This document shows, piece by piece, positions 50,781 through 59,644 of a stretch of 64,000 nt of DNA. Source of the stretch: Sulfurimonas sp. (GTDB taxonomy: Bacteria > Campylobacterota > Campylobacteria > Campylobacterales > Sulfurimonadaceae); NCBI RefSeq assembly GCF_028694605.1, contig NZ_JAQVKP010000003.1, positions 62,001-126,000 on the forward strand, read 5' to 3'. Each line of letters opens with the position of its first letter. The first letter of the stretch is position 1. Both the position numbers and the translations under genes were made by a program. A model generated the notes under the pieces. That model saw only the letters and a list, made by a program, of their open reading frames with translations. It had not been told where the DNA came from and searched no databases.

Positions 50781-51638
50781 CTAGACTATTTTGCAAACGA
50801 TATCGCCGACCTCTTTTTTTAAAGAGGCGGCGACAACCCCGCATTTTACTTTGAGTAAAAAACAGATGCCGCTTCTGTGAGACGGGCTCATGCACTCATA
50901 GTTGCCCATCCCTTTGCTTATAACCAAATCTGCTTTATCAAAAATCTCTTTTGCGTAGGCGTTTGCTCTATTGTAGGTAAAACCGGGAGTATTTACACCG
51001 CTGTCAACTACTTCGCAAATCTTATCGAAACCCGCTTCCGTTGCCTCTTTGAGCGTGACATCGTTTATGATTGGATTGCCTCTTACCATGTAGAAGTATT
51101 GTGCATCGGGAGAAAATTCCCTTGCCGTTTCTAAAAAAATATAGTCAAAAATATGTTCTCCCACATTGTCGCCGATAACCAAAACGCTCTTTGCGACAGA
51201 AAGTTTCTCCTTTAGCAGAGCAAAATCGTCATGGGCAAACTCGGTATAAAATATCTTGTCAAGCTCCTCTTGCAGATCAAACTCCACCTCTGCTGCCAAA
51301 TCTATAACATTTCCCGCAACCGCAATTTTTGTGGCAGTCAAGAGTTTGTCCGCAGAGTTTGAGAGTTCTTTTTTAAGTAGCGGCACAAAAGAGAGAGCTT
51401 TTTTTGTAGAAAGCTCTTTTACTTCGTCATAAAGGTCTGTTTTATGTGCGATACGTGCCATCTCTTCATAAACATAAGAGGCGATTTCAGGCGGAGCATC
51501 ATTGTAAGAAAATGTTTCACTCATCTTCGTGACGGCAGAGGTTAACTCCCAAGAGAGCAACTCAGAAGCATGAATGGCATTTGCTACCTTAACACTCTGA
51601 TTTATAATACAGCTGACACAAGCTTCGTCAATCGTCAT
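50781..51638 (-). CDS. DUF89/ARMT1-like protein
   Basis: The 285-residue protein fits the DUF89 metal-dependent phosphatase family. It has CxxC near the N-terminus (EACVSCIINQ), the central VLVIGDNVGEHIFDYIFLE with conserved Asp-Asn, then MVRGNPIINDVTLKEA and ADLVISKGMGNYECM. Relatives hydrolyse damaged phosphometabolites, using a metal held by the Asp-Asn and later Asp. The archaeal-type CxxC form is the one seen here. It is convergent with the DsrE-like gene with no base between the stop codons, and follows DUF3972 by 14 bases. Confidence 0.85.
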   Translation of the reverse strand: MTIDEACVSCIINQSVKVANAIHASELLSWELTSAVTKMSETFSYNDAPPEIASYVYEEMARIAHKTDLYDEVKELSTKKALSFVPLLKKELSNSADKLLTATKIAVAGNVIDLAAEVEFDLQEELDKIFYTEFAHDDFALLKEKLSVAKSVLVIGDNVGEHIFDYIFLETAREFSPDAQYFYMVRGNPIINDVTLKEATEAGFDKICEVVDSGVNTPGFTYNRANAYAKEIFDKADLVISKGMGNYECMSPSHRSGICFLLKVKCGVVAASLKKEVGDIVCKIV

Positions 51639-51652
51639 ACTATAAATATCTG

Positions 51653-52126
51653 CTATTTATCAGTATGTTCATCTATGGCTTTGTTCCACATCAGTTTATA
51701 TTTTCTTCTCATAAACTCTACCTCTTGTTGTGAGAGTTTTAGCTGCTCTTGAAGCGTGTGGATGGTTTTTCTATCTTCATCATAAAGTTCCTGCAAAGAG
51801 GCAAGAGCCTCTCTTAAGAACTCATTTTCAACGCGTACCGCTTTAAGTGTCTCATCCTTTGCATCAAGCACTTTCTCATGAAGATTAATGATAGTGCCTA
51901 TGGTTTTTTCCACAAAATGGGGCTGCACCAACATCTCTTTCGTGTTATGCGCAGAGAGTTCTCTAAGTTGGGCAGGAACGACTTCTCTGGTTCCTTTGGA
52001 TGGGTCAATATACCTTACACCGTCTTCTACTTTTAGAGTAAGTTTTCCTCTGTCTGCCAAATCGTCAATAGCAGATATATCCAGTCCGGTTAGTTCCATA
52101 TACTCTTCATCACTCATCCACTTCAT
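51653..52126 (-). CDS. DUF3972 protein, predicted coiled coil
   Basis: A 157-residue protein typical of Campylobacterota. The N-terminal part (ELTGLDISAIDDLADRGKLT) looks like a MerR-type small helix-turn-helix, and residues about 75-145 are a long coiled coil (RVENEFLREALASLQELYDE, LKLSQQEVEFMRRKYKLM). Function is unknown; DNA binding through the N-terminal domain is possible. It is in the leftward series between purE (52-base gap) and the DUF89 gene. Confidence 0.88.
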   Translation of the reverse strand: MKWMSDEEYMELTGLDISAIDDLADRGKLTLKVEDGVRYIDPSKGTREVVPAQLRELSAHNTKEMLVQPHFVEKTIGTIINLHEKVLDAKDETLKAVRVENEFLREALASLQELYDEDRKTIHTLQEQLKLSQQEVEFMRRKYKLMWNKAIDEHTDK

Positions 52127-52178
52127 GCGCCAGCCTCTTTGTTTGATTATCTAATATTAGTTTCTGCTTAACCAACGT

Positions 52179-52673
52179 TTATAGTATTGTCTCTATCTCC
52201 ATTGAGTCCATCTCAACTTTTTTCGCCTTGGCGATACGGTCTTCTTTAAGCTTCACAGCCAGTTCTTCATTCTCAAGAGCCAGTATCTGCATAGCCAAAT
52301 ACGCCGAGTTAATCGCCCCTGCTTTTCCTATGGCTACCGTAGCAACAGGCATTCCTGCGGGCATTTGAACGGTTGATAAAAGAGCATCTATCCCACTTAA
52401 AGCCGAAGCACTCATAGGCACGCCGATAATAGGTTTTACCGTTTTAGAAGATAAAACACCTGCCAAGTGAGCAGCCATACCGGCAGCCGCGATGAAAACC
52501 TGTGCACCTTTTTTCTCTGCTTTTACAATATACTCTTTTGTTCTCTCAGGTGAACGATGCGCCGAAGAGATAATCATTTCATACTGAACGCCAAACGCCT
52601 CTAGCGTATCTGAACAAGATTTCATAATCTCATAATCACTTCTGCTTCCTATTACAATCGAAACAAATTTCAT
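52179..52673 (-). CDS. purE: N5-carboxyaminoimidazole ribonucleotide mutase
   Basis: The 164-residue class I PurE moves the carboxyl group from N5-CAIR to form CAIR in purine synthesis. Signatures are IGSRSDYEIM, SSAHRSPER with the catalytic His, IAAAGMAAHLAGVLSS and GVPMSASALSG. Ribosome site AAGGAAGAAGAG. A TATAAT box lies 27-32 bases before the ATG. The PurK partner is not adjacent. Confidence 0.97.
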   Translation of the reverse strand: MKFVSIVIGSRSDYEIMKSCSDTLEAFGVQYEMIISSAHRSPERTKEYIVKAEKKGAQVFIAAAGMAAHLAGVLSSKTVKPIIGVPMSASALSGIDALLSTVQMPAGMPVATVAIGKAGAINSAYLAMQILALENEELAVKLKEDRIAKAKKVEMDSMEIETIL

Positions 52674-52699
52674 CTCTTCTTCCTTTTTTTTGATGGGCG

Positions 52700-52705
52700 A
52701 TTATA
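52700..52705 (-). promoter_or_regulatory. -10 box of purE
   Basis: TGCTATAAT on the leftward strand, an extended -10, between the U32 peptidase gene and purE. Confidence 0.5.
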
Positions 52706-52721
52706 GCATAGCTTGTTAAAT

Positions 52722-54014
52722 TTAGGCTTTTGGATACGTTCCCATATCCGGATGCGAAGGAATCCTCAAAAAGGTGTACGGCGGGAGTTTTGTTGGAAGT
52801 TTTATAGGGTTTAAATTGCCGCTATGTACCTCATCCCAAATCTTCTTGTTTTGTGCTACCAACTGCTTTAATTTCAGATAGGTTCTACCGTCTCTCTCAT
52901 AGGTTGTGCCTATCTCGTTATCTACAATCTCTATGCGTGAGCCAAGCGGAGCGACGATTTCAAGTTCATCATTGGGCAGGGTTTTATATTTACATAAAAA
53001 ATACTCCCCGTTTTCTTCAACCTGACCGCTTACCTGATGCGTTCCAAGCTGCATCGTAAAGTCAAGGCTTTGAGTATCATGTTTCTCAAAAGGTCTTGAG
53101 ATAAGATAAGCATCCGTATAACCGCGATTTTGCAAAGAATTTAGTTCATACTGATACTTCTCTACATCGTTTACGCCGTTGTAGTAGTCATCTATCGCCA
53201 TCCTATAAGCTTTTGCCGTAACTGCGGCGTAGTAAGCTGTTTTCGTACGACCTTCAACTTTGATAGAATCAACGGCACCCGTCTCTAAAATCTCTTTTAT
53301 ATGCGAAGCGAGATTGAGATCCTTTGAGTTCATGATGTAGGTTCCTATGCCTTCATCTTCTTCAAGCCTAAAAAGCGTTCCCGTCTCTGGGTTTGCGGCA
53401 TACATCTCATACGGAAAACGGCAATCATTTGCACAGCTTCCGCGATTTGGCACACGCCCGCTTTGAAGTGTCGAGATAAGGCAGCGCCCGCTGTAGGCAA
53501 AACACATAGACCCATGCACAAAAACCTCAAGCTCCAACTCCGGAAGCTCTTTTTTTATCTCCACCAAATCACGAAGCGAAATCTCTCTCGCGGTAATGAT
53601 ACGGGTAGCCCCCATATCCGCATATACTTTTGCATCCAAAACATTCATAACATTTGCTTGCGTTGAGAGGTGAAGCGGCATATCGGGTACTAACTCATGG
53701 CAAAGTTTAAGCACACCTGGGGTTGCCACAATGAAAGCATCCGGTTTTAGCTCCGCCATTTTTAATATATGTTTTTTCAAAAGATTTAGCTGAGAGTTAA
53801 AAGGAAATCCATTGATAGTTGCATACACTTTTTTGCCTCTGGCATGTGCATACGCAATCCCCTCTTCAAACTCCTCAAAACTGAACTCTTTTCCTGAACG
53901 AATACGCAAAGAAAAGTGGCTCACTCCGCCATATACCGCATCTGCACCAAAATCTATAGCAATCTTTAACTTCTCAAGCGTCCCCGCCGGAGATAACAAC
54001 TCAACCTTTTGCAT
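52722..54014 (-). CDS. Peptidase U32 family protein, TrhP/YegQ-like
   Basis: The 430-residue protein shows the U32 pattern: ELLSPAGTLEKLKIAIDFGA, GADAVYGGVSHFSLR, HLSTQANVMN, and the Cys cluster FVHGSMCFAYSGRC...GRVPNRGSCANDCRF, followed by MNSKDLNLASHIKEIL and IKVEGRTKTAYYAAV. The C-terminal U32 collagenase-like domain is present. Relatives (TrhP/YegQ) take part in prephenate-dependent 5-hydroxyuridine formation in tRNA, and the conserved Cys set suggests an Fe-S cluster. It overlaps the cheZ stop by 14 bases, an odd pairing with a chemotaxis gene. Confidence 0.88.
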   Translation of the reverse strand: MQKVELLSPAGTLEKLKIAIDFGADAVYGGVSHFSLRIRSGKEFSFEEFEEGIAYAHARGKKVYATINGFPFNSQLNLLKKHILKMAELKPDAFIVATPGVLKLCHELVPDMPLHLSTQANVMNVLDAKVYADMGATRIITAREISLRDLVEIKKELPELELEVFVHGSMCFAYSGRCLISTLQSGRVPNRGSCANDCRFPYEMYAANPETGTLFRLEEDEGIGTYIMNSKDLNLASHIKEILETGAVDSIKVEGRTKTAYYAAVTAKAYRMAIDDYYNGVNDVEKYQYELNSLQNRGYTDAYLISRPFEKHDTQSLDFTMQLGTHQVSGQVEENGEYFLCKYKTLPNDELEIVAPLGSRIEIVDNEIGTTYERDGRTYLKLKQLVAQNKKIWDEVHSGNLNPIKLPTKLPPYTFLRIPSHPDMGTYPKA

Positions 54015-54729
54015 TGCTTGAAAACTGTGCCAAAAGTGCTTCTATATCTTCATTGGACGCAAGCTCATTGTGCGTATCGCCGACGATATGTTGCGCTGAA
54101 GAAACTCTCTTTTCATCAGCGATTCTTCCTTCAAAAAGAGAGTTCATATAGTTGGAAAGTGCGCGCATAACATTTATAACACGCTCAATCTTTTGTCTAT
54201 GGATATCTTGATACTGCATAATATCCATAACGCTCATGATTGACTCACCGCTTGATTGCAGCGTTTGCAAAGTTTGGTTTGCCTCATCCAAAGCAGTGCT
54301 GTTTTTCTCTAGCTGTACTCCAAAAGCTGCAACGTCAGGAAATTTTTTACTAAGCGTTGCAAAGAGAGTGATGTTGCTCTCAAGTGCTTCTATCACATTG
54401 CCAAGGGAGCCTTCGCCCTCCATCAGCTGGTTTGAAACGCCATCGATGATATCAAAAATCTCACTTGCTTTCTCTTCGCTCTCTCTCGTGACATCATCAA
54501 GCTGATGCACCATTTTGTTTTCATCTGTTGCAGGCATTGGCCAATGGTGTGCTGTTTCTTTACTATACCCCACAGGTGCATCAGGAATTTTTTTTGCAGC
54601 CGCCTCTTCTTCAAATGCTTCGCTCTGCTCATCCAAAACTTCTTCCTCTAAAGGTGCCTCCTCCCCATCCTGAACATCCATATCATCAAATCCGCCGCTC
54701 ATTAAAGCATCAAGCTCTTCCTGCGTCAT
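54001..54729 (-). CDS. cheZ: CheZ-family phosphatase (HP0170 type)
   Basis: The 242-residue protein is a long four-helix-bundle CheZ of the type found in Helicobacter and relatives. The catalytic segment DIMQYQDIHRQKIERVINVM keeps the Asp and Gln that promote CheY-P hydrolysis. The N-terminal MTQEELDALMSGG closely resembles the FliM/FliN N-terminal peptide that binds CheY-P. An acidic linker follows (residues 20-48), then helices. The C-terminal NEDIEALLAQFSSNAKG resembles the CheZ C-terminal CheY-binding helix. GGAG eight bases upstream supports the ATG; a TTG two codons earlier is too close to it. Confidence 0.85.
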   Translation of the reverse strand: MTQEELDALMSGGFDDMDVQDGEEAPLEEEVLDEQSEAFEEEAAAKKIPDAPVGYSKETAHHWPMPATDENKMVHQLDDVTRESEEKASEIFDIIDGVSNQLMEGEGSLGNVIEALESNITLFATLSKKFPDVAAFGVQLEKNSTALDEANQTLQTLQSSGESIMSVMDIMQYQDIHRQKIERVINVMRALSNYMNSLFEGRIADEKRVSSAQHIVGDTHNELASNEDIEALLAQFSSNAKG

Positions 54730-54778
54730 AATCAATTCTCCATTCTTTTAAAAATCAGATAAATTTATTTTTTGTCAC

Positions 54779-54784
54779 TATAAT
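54779..54784 (+). promoter_or_regulatory. -10 box of the hisJ-type gene
   Basis: TATAAT on the plus strand, 34 bases before the ATG, in the divergent region with cheZ. Confidence 0.45.
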
Positions 54785-54818
54785 ATCATAAAAATAGATA
54801 AAACTTGGAATAAACCAG

Positions 54819-55598
54819 ATGATAGCAGACCTACACAACCACACAAAACTTTGCAATCATGCAGAGGGTGAAATCTCTGAGTACATCGAACAAGCCATCA
54901 AATGCGGCATTCGCTATTTTGGCTTTTCAGAACACGCACCGATGAATTTTGATGAACAGTATCGCATCGGTTTTCACCAGATGCAGGAGTATGAACAGAG
55001 CATTCTTGAGGCGAAAAAAAAGTACGAAAAAGAGATAGAGATTTTCTTAGGATACGAAGTTGATTTTCTCAAAGGATACATGGACGAGAGGGTTTTAAAC
55101 GCAAACGTTGACTATCTTATCGGCTCCGTGCATTTTATAGAGGAGTGGGGATTTGACAACCCAGAATTTATAGGAAGCTACCAAAACCAAGATATAGATG
55201 AGATTTGGCAAAAATATTTTGATGCTATAGAAGAGATGGCAAAAAGCAGACTTTTTGATATCGTAGGACACTTAGACCTAATCAAGATTTTCAAATACAT
55301 GCCCAAAAAAGAGATAAACGAAATAGCCAAAAATGCGCTTCTTGCCATTAAAGAAGCAGATATGAGCGTTGAAATAAATGTAGCAGGTTTTAGAAAACCA
55401 ATCGGCGAAGCCTATCCGTCTTTTTCGCTGCTTCAAGAGATTAAAAAACTAGATATCCCCATTACTTTTGCCTCTGATGCGCATAAACCCGAACAAGTCG
55501 GACTCTACTCCAAAGAGATAACAAAAATGGCAAAACAGCTAGGCTTTAGCCAATGCGCTATCTATAGAGGCAGAAAAATAGAGTTTGTAAATTTCTAG
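54819..55598 (+). CDS. hisJ: Histidinol-phosphatase, PHP family
   Basis: The 259-residue PHP-domain protein has the metal-binding motifs in order: DLHNHTKLCNHAEG, GFSEHAP, GYEVDFL (Glu ligand), IGSVHFIEEWGFD, IVGHLDLIK and ITFASDAHKPEQVG. It fits the HisJ/HisK type that removes phosphate from histidinol phosphate in histidine synthesis. Other PHP phosphoesterases look similar, so the substrate is likely but not certain. It stands alone with its own promoter, between cheZ and trxA. Confidence 0.85.
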   Translation: MIADLHNHTKLCNHAEGEISEYIEQAIKCGIRYFGFSEHAPMNFDEQYRIGFHQMQEYEQSILEAKKKYEKEIEIFLGYEVDFLKGYMDERVLNANVDYLIGSVHFIEEWGFDNPEFIGSYQNQDIDEIWQKYFDAIEEMAKSRLFDIVGHLDLIKIFKYMPKKEINEIAKNALLAIKEADMSVEINVAGFRKPIGEAYPSFSLLQEIKKLDIPITFASDAHKPEQVGLYSKEITKMAKQLGFSQCAIYRGRKIEFVNF

Positions 55599-55638
55599 CT
55601 ACTTTCCCAAACAAAGCAACTTTAAAGAGTTAGGTTTG

Positions 55639-55644
55639 TATAAT
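55639..55644 (+). promoter_or_regulatory. -10 box of the trxA operon
   Basis: TGTATAAT, a perfect TATAAT with extended TG, 31 bases before the trxA ATG and followed by the ribosome site AAAAGGAAA. Confidence 0.55.
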
Positions 55645-55674
55645 GCACAGACTTAAACCAAAAAGGAAATTACG

Positions 55675-55995
55675 ATGGGAAAATATATAGAGTTAACTAA
55701 CGCAGATTTTGAAGCAACTTTAAAAGAGGGTGTTTCTTTAGTAGATTTTTGGGCACCGTGGTGTGGACCTTGTCGTATGATAGCTCCTGTAATCGAAGAG
55801 CTGGCAAATGACTACGATGGCAAAGCAAAAATCTGTAAAGTAAACACAGATGAAGAGCAAGAAATCGCAGTAAAATTTGGCATCCGCTCTATCCCTACTA
55901 TCATGTTCTTTAAAGACGGAAGAATGGTAGATCAAATTGTCGGGGCACAGTCAAAAGCTGCTCTTGCACAAAAAATCGACGCGCTTTTAGCGTAA
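55675..55995 (+). CDS. trxA: Thioredoxin
   Basis: The 106-residue classical thioredoxin has the active site [10 protein letters not shown] with C30 and C33, cis-Pro in [10 protein letters not shown], and full length without signal peptide, so it is cytosolic. It is reduced by the thioredoxin reductase encoded two genes downstream. First gene of a run trxA, small membrane thioredoxin-like gene, trxB, dapB. Confidence 0.98.
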   Translation: MGKYIELTNADFEATLKEGVSLVDFWAPWCGPCRMIAPVIEELANDYDGKAKICKVNTDEEQEIAVKFGIRSIPTIMFFKDGRMVDQIVGAQSKAALAQKIDALLA

Positions 55996-56012
55996 TAATA
56001 AAGAGTGATGCG

Positions 56013-56492
56013 GTGAGTCCAAGAGGCAAAAGTCTCTTTTCACTCTCCACTCTTCTAGCCTCTTTCTTTGGCGCAGCGATGGTTGCTGCTGCATTTGCTT
56101 ATTTCAACTACAAATTTTCAGAGTACAAATTTATAGACTTTAAAGAGTTTGTTTTTTATGAACAAAGAGATATTTTTATACCAAACGAAGACGTCTATAT
56201 TGTTGTTTTTTACTCTTCCAAAGAGAGAGAAGTTCCAAAACTCCTCTCCCAGACAAAACTAAATCACAAAATCATAGCCATCGACTACTACAACGAAGCG
56301 TTTGAAAATACGCAAAATACAATCTTTTTAAGATCTGGAACCAAGACATCTCTTGGCTTTATCCAACGCTTTAACATCTACGAATCCCCATCTATTTTTC
56401 TTATCAAAAAAACGAAAGAGCAGATTTATAAACAAGATAGTATGATACGCAAACTCGATAATTTGAATGAGTTATCTGCTATAGATTTGTAA
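56013..56492 (+). CDS. Membrane-anchored protein between trxA and trxB
   Basis: The 159-residue product starts with GTG (AAGAG upstream). It has one membrane helix (about 12-30, [20 protein letters not shown]) and a C-terminal domain facing the periplasm by the positive-inside rule. The segment [18 protein letters not shown] followed by an alternating alpha/beta pattern recalls a thioredoxin fold without the CxxC pair. Its position between trxA and trxB, 17 and 11 bases from each, suggests a link to thiol redox, but it has no catalytic cysteines. No function is assigned. Confidence 0.8.
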   Translation: MSPRGKSLFSLSTLLASFFGAAMVAAAFAYFNYKFSEYKFIDFKEFVFYEQRDIFIPNEDVYIVVFYSSKEREVPKLLSQTKLNHKIIAIDYYNEAFENTQNTIFLRSGTKTSLGFIQRFNIYESPSIFLIKKTKEQIYKQDSMIRKLDNLNELSAIDL

Positions 56493-56503
56493 GAGGAAAT
56501 ATT

Positions 56504-57448
56504 ATGATACTTGATTGCGCAATTATCGGCGGAGGACCTGCGGGACTGACTGCCGGACTTTATGCGACACGTGGGGGACTTGGCAATGTTGTTATGTTTG
56601 AAAAAGGTATGCCCGGCGGGCAGATAACACAAAGCTCGGAGATAGAGAACTATCCTGGGGTTACGGGTGAGATTAGCGGAATGGATTTGATGATACCATG
56701 GCCCGCACAGTGCCAAAAATTTGGACTAAAGCATGACATGATTACCGTAACGCGCATAAGCAAAGAGGGCGATATCTTCAAAATACATAAAGAAGACGGC
56801 ACCCTAAGCGAGGCACACAGCGTTATCGTTTGCACAGGCTCTTCTCCTAGACGTGCAGGTTTTGCGGGCGAAGATGAGCTTTTTGGAAGAGGCGTAAGTA
56901 CGTGCGCCACATGTGACGGATTTTTTTACAAGGGCAAAGAAGTTGCGGTTGTAGGCGGCGGCGACACTGCGCTTGAAGAGGCTCTCTATCTTGCAAAACT
57001 CTGCTCAAAAGTCTATCTCATCCATAGACGAGACACATTTCGTGCCGCTCCAAATACGGTAGAGCGTGTGAAAAAAACACAAAATATCGAAATTATCCTA
57101 AACTCAAAACCAAAAGAGGTTTACGGCGACAACATGGGTGTTGCGGGAATTCTTGTGGAAGATAGTAAAGGCGGGATTCGTGACATCAAAGTCCCGGGGG
57201 TCTTTACATTTGTCGGGAATGACATAAACAACCAAACACTCATCCAAGAGGATGGAAGCTTTTTGTGCGAGATGAACAAAAACGGAGAGGTCGTTGTTGA
57301 CATCAGCATGAAAACTTCCGTAAAAGGTCTTTTTGCGGCAGGGGATATGCGTATTGCTGCTCCAAAACAAGTTGTTTGTGCGGCGGGTGACGGTGCAGTT
57401 GCTGCACTTCAAGCTATCGCTTATGTTGATGAATTGTTAAATCATTGA
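56504..57448 (+). CDS. trxB: Thioredoxin reductase
   Basis: The 314-residue flavoprotein has FAD loop [19 protein letters not shown], redox-active C134 and C137 in [21 protein letters not shown] loop [13 protein letters not shown], and the C-terminal FAD motif [21 protein letters not shown]. It reduces TrxA with NADPH. The ATG has a GAGGAA site. Confidence 0.97.
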   Translation: MILDCAIIGGGPAGLTAGLYATRGGLGNVVMFEKGMPGGQITQSSEIENYPGVTGEISGMDLMIPWPAQCQKFGLKHDMITVTRISKEGDIFKIHKEDGTLSEAHSVIVCTGSSPRRAGFAGEDELFGRGVSTCATCDGFFYKGKEVAVVGGGDTALEEALYLAKLCSKVYLIHRRDTFRAAPNTVERVKKTQNIEIILNSKPKEVYGDNMGVAGILVEDSKGGIRDIKVPGVFTFVGNDINNQTLIQEDGSFLCEMNKNGEVVVDISMKTSVKGLFAAGDMRIAAPKQVVCAAGDGAVAALQAIAYVDELLNH

Positions 57449-57458
57449 AGGGGAAAAT

Positions 57459-58226
57459 ATGATAAAAGTTGGTGTTTTTGGAGCGAATGGCAGAGTTGGA
57501 AAACTTCTTTTGGATGATCTCAAAACAACAGAAGGTATAAGTCTTAGTACGGTTTATGTAAGAAACAGTCTTGATTTTTCTATCGACCCTTCTGTTTTGG
57601 TTACTACAGACATAAAGTCATTTCTTCACGCGTGTGATATCGTAATTGACTTCTCACTCCCTGAAGCAACCGAGGTCATGCTTGAAGCAGTTCTTGATAC
57701 TCCAAAACCTCTAGTTATTGGCACAACAGGGCTAAATGCGCATCAGCTCAATCTCTTAAAACAGGCAAGTGAAAATATGCCGATTCTTTATGCTACAAAT
57801 ATGTCTTTGGGTGTAGCACTTCTTAACAAACTTGTCCATCAAGCAGCAGCGGCACTTGAAGGGTTTGATATAGAGATAGTTGAGATGCATCACCGTCATA
57901 AAAAAGATGCTCCTAGCGGTACGGCACTCACACTTGGCGAATCAGCTGCCGCCGGCAGGGGATTGTCACTTGATAAAGTGCGCATAAGCGGACGTGATGG
58001 CAACATCGGCGAAAGAAGTGCGGATGAGATTGCCGTAATGGCACTTCGGGGCGGAGACATAGTCGGACGCCACACTGTAGGTTTTTACAATAACGGCGAG
58101 TTTGTAGAGCTTAACCACACTGCAACTTCAAGAAACACCTTTAGCAAGGGTGCCATCAGAGCCGCATCTTGGCTTGTGAACAAAGATGCCGGTTTATACT
58201 CCATCGGTGATTGTTTAGGAATTTAA
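57459..58226 (+). CDS. dapB: 4-hydroxy-tetrahydrodipicolinate reductase
   Basis: The 255-residue enzyme of the diaminopimelate/lysine route. The nucleotide loop is VGVFGANGRVGKLL, then VIDFSLPEAT, GTTGLNAHQL and ATNMSLGVALLNKL; the catalytic segment is EIVEMHHRHKKDAPSGTAL with the conserved HH and K. C-terminal GEFVELNHTATSRNTFSKGA fits. It follows trxB by 10 bases and has its own GGGGAA site, so it is likely part of the trxA transcript. Confidence 0.97.
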   Translation: MIKVGVFGANGRVGKLLLDDLKTTEGISLSTVYVRNSLDFSIDPSVLVTTDIKSFLHACDIVIDFSLPEATEVMLEAVLDTPKPLVIGTTGLNAHQLNLLKQASENMPILYATNMSLGVALLNKLVHQAAAALEGFDIEIVEMHHRHKKDAPSGTALTLGESAAAGRGLSLDKVRISGRDGNIGERSADEIAVMALRGGDIVGRHTVGFYNNGEFVELNHTATSRNTFSKGAIRAASWLVNKDAGLYSIGDCLGI

Positions 58227-58254
58227 CCAAAGTCAGATTTTAATTTGGTTTGAG

Positions 58255-58260
58255 TATAAT
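58255..58260 (+). promoter_or_regulatory. -10 box of purF
   Basis: TATAAT on the plus strand, 28 bases before the purF GTG; an AAGGAG ribosome site lies between. A longer purF frame would start before this box, which argues for the GTG start. Confidence 0.5.
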
Positions 58261-58288
58261 TCGACCAATTATTCTCAAGGAGAAAAAA

Positions 58289-59644
58289 GTGCGAGAAGAT
58301 GTGAATGAAAAGTGCGCCGTTGTAGGGATTTATGGAAACAAAGAGGCTTCTAAGCTTGCCTATTTTTCTCTTCACGCACTACAGCATCGTGGTCAAGAAG
58401 CGGCAGGAATCAGCTCTTCAAACGGAACAAAACTCCAAACTATCAAAAAACGCGGTTTGGTTATGCGTGTTTTTGATGAGAAAAAACTCGAAACACTAAG
58501 AGGCTCAAGCGCTATCGGGCATACTCGCTACTCCACGGCGGGGGATGACTCCATCCTTGATGCACAACCTGTTTTTGCAAGATATGACTTAGGTGAGATG
58601 GCGATTGTTCATAACGGAAACCTCACAAATGCAGAAGAGATTAGAAACAAACTAATCGACAAAGGTGCGATTTTTCAAACTTTTATGGATACGGAAAACC
58701 TTATCCATCTTATAGCAAAGAGCGAACAGAGAAAACTTCTTGACAGGATCATTGATGCTGTCGGTAAAATTGAGGGTGCTTTCTCGCTTGTGTTTTTGAG
58801 CAGAACAAAGATGTTTGCTATGCGAGACCGTCATGGTTTTCGCCCTCTAAGCCTCGGCAAACTTCCAAGCGGCGGTTATATTGTTGCTAGTGAAACATGT
58901 GCATTTGACCTTGTAGGAGCAACGTTTATACGAGATGTCAAGCCGGGTGAGCTTCTTATTTTTGATGAAGAGAAAGAGCCTGAGAGTATCCAAGTTTTTG
59001 AACCGACTCCAAAACACTGTATTTTTGAATATGTCTATTTTGCACGTCCCGACTCAAGAGTTTTTGGACAAAGTGTTTATCAGACAAGAAAAAAGATGGG
59101 AATGGAGCTCGCACGCATCAAGCCGGTTGAAGCAGACATAGTTATCCCTGTGCCAGATGGCGGCGTACCTGCAGCTATCGGATATGCGCAAGAGAGCGGC
59201 ATTCCTTATGAGATGGGAATTATGCGTAACCACTATATCGGGCGTACTTTCATCGAACCGACACAAGAGATGCGAGACCTAAAAGTAAAAATGAAGCTCT
59301 CCCCGATGATTGATGTTATCAAAGGTAAAAAAGTTATCGTTGTAGATGACTCAATCGTGCGTGGCACAACATCTAAGAGAATCGTTAGAATGCTTAAAGA
59401 GGCAGGAGCAAAAGAGGTTCACATGAGGGTCTCTTCTCCGCCGACAACCGACCCATGTTTTTACGGTGTCGATACGCCAAACAAAGATAAGCTCATCGCA
59501 GCAAATATGAGCCAAGACGATATCTGCAAGTTTATAGAGGCTGATTCGCTCGCTTACCTTGATGAGGCATCACTTCTTAGAAGCGTAAACACTACGGAAG
59601 AAAACTACTGTACTGCTTGTTTTACAGGAAAATACATAGTTTAA
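58289..59644 (+). CDS. purF: Amidophosphoribosyltransferase
   Basis: This catalyses the first step of purine synthesis, PRPP plus glutamine to phosphoribosylamine. The start is the GTG with AAGGAG six bases upstream. That gives an eight-residue propeptide before C9 (NEKCAVVGIYG), the nucleophile exposed by self-processing. Glutaminase motifs HALQHRGQEAAG and IGHTRYST follow; the PRPP loop is VIVVDDSIVRGTTSKRIV. Cysteines near the C-terminus (NYCTACFTG) with TTDPCFYGVDT and an internal Cys suggest the 4Fe-4S form found in Bacillus. Propeptide plus Fe-S sites imply oxygen-sensitive regulation. Confidence 0.97.
   Translation: MREDVNEKCAVVGIYGNKEASKLAYFSLHALQHRGQEAAGISSSNGTKLQTIKKRGLVMRVFDEKKLETLRGSSAIGHTRYSTAGDDSILDAQPVFARYDLGEMAIVHNGNLTNAEEIRNKLIDKGAIFQTFMDTENLIHLIAKSEQRKLLDRIIDAVGKIEGAFSLVFLSRTKMFAMRDRHGFRPLSLGKLPSGGYIVASETCAFDLVGATFIRDVKPGELLIFDEEKEPESIQVFEPTPKHCIFEYVYFARPDSRVFGQSVYQTRKKMGMELARIKPVEADIVIPVPDGGVPAAIGYAQESGIPYEMGIMRNHYIGRTFIEPTQEMRDLKVKMKLSPMIDVIKGKKVIVVDDSIVRGTTSKRIVRMLKEAGAKEVHMRVSSPPTTDPCFYGVDTPNKDKLIAANMSQDDICKFIEADSLAYLDEASLLRSVNTTEENYCTACFTGKYIV

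Noticed and set aside
58250-58288. Longer start for purF
   Set aside because: It begins upstream of the TATAAT box and would extend the propeptide to 21 residues; the GTG after AAGGAG fits.
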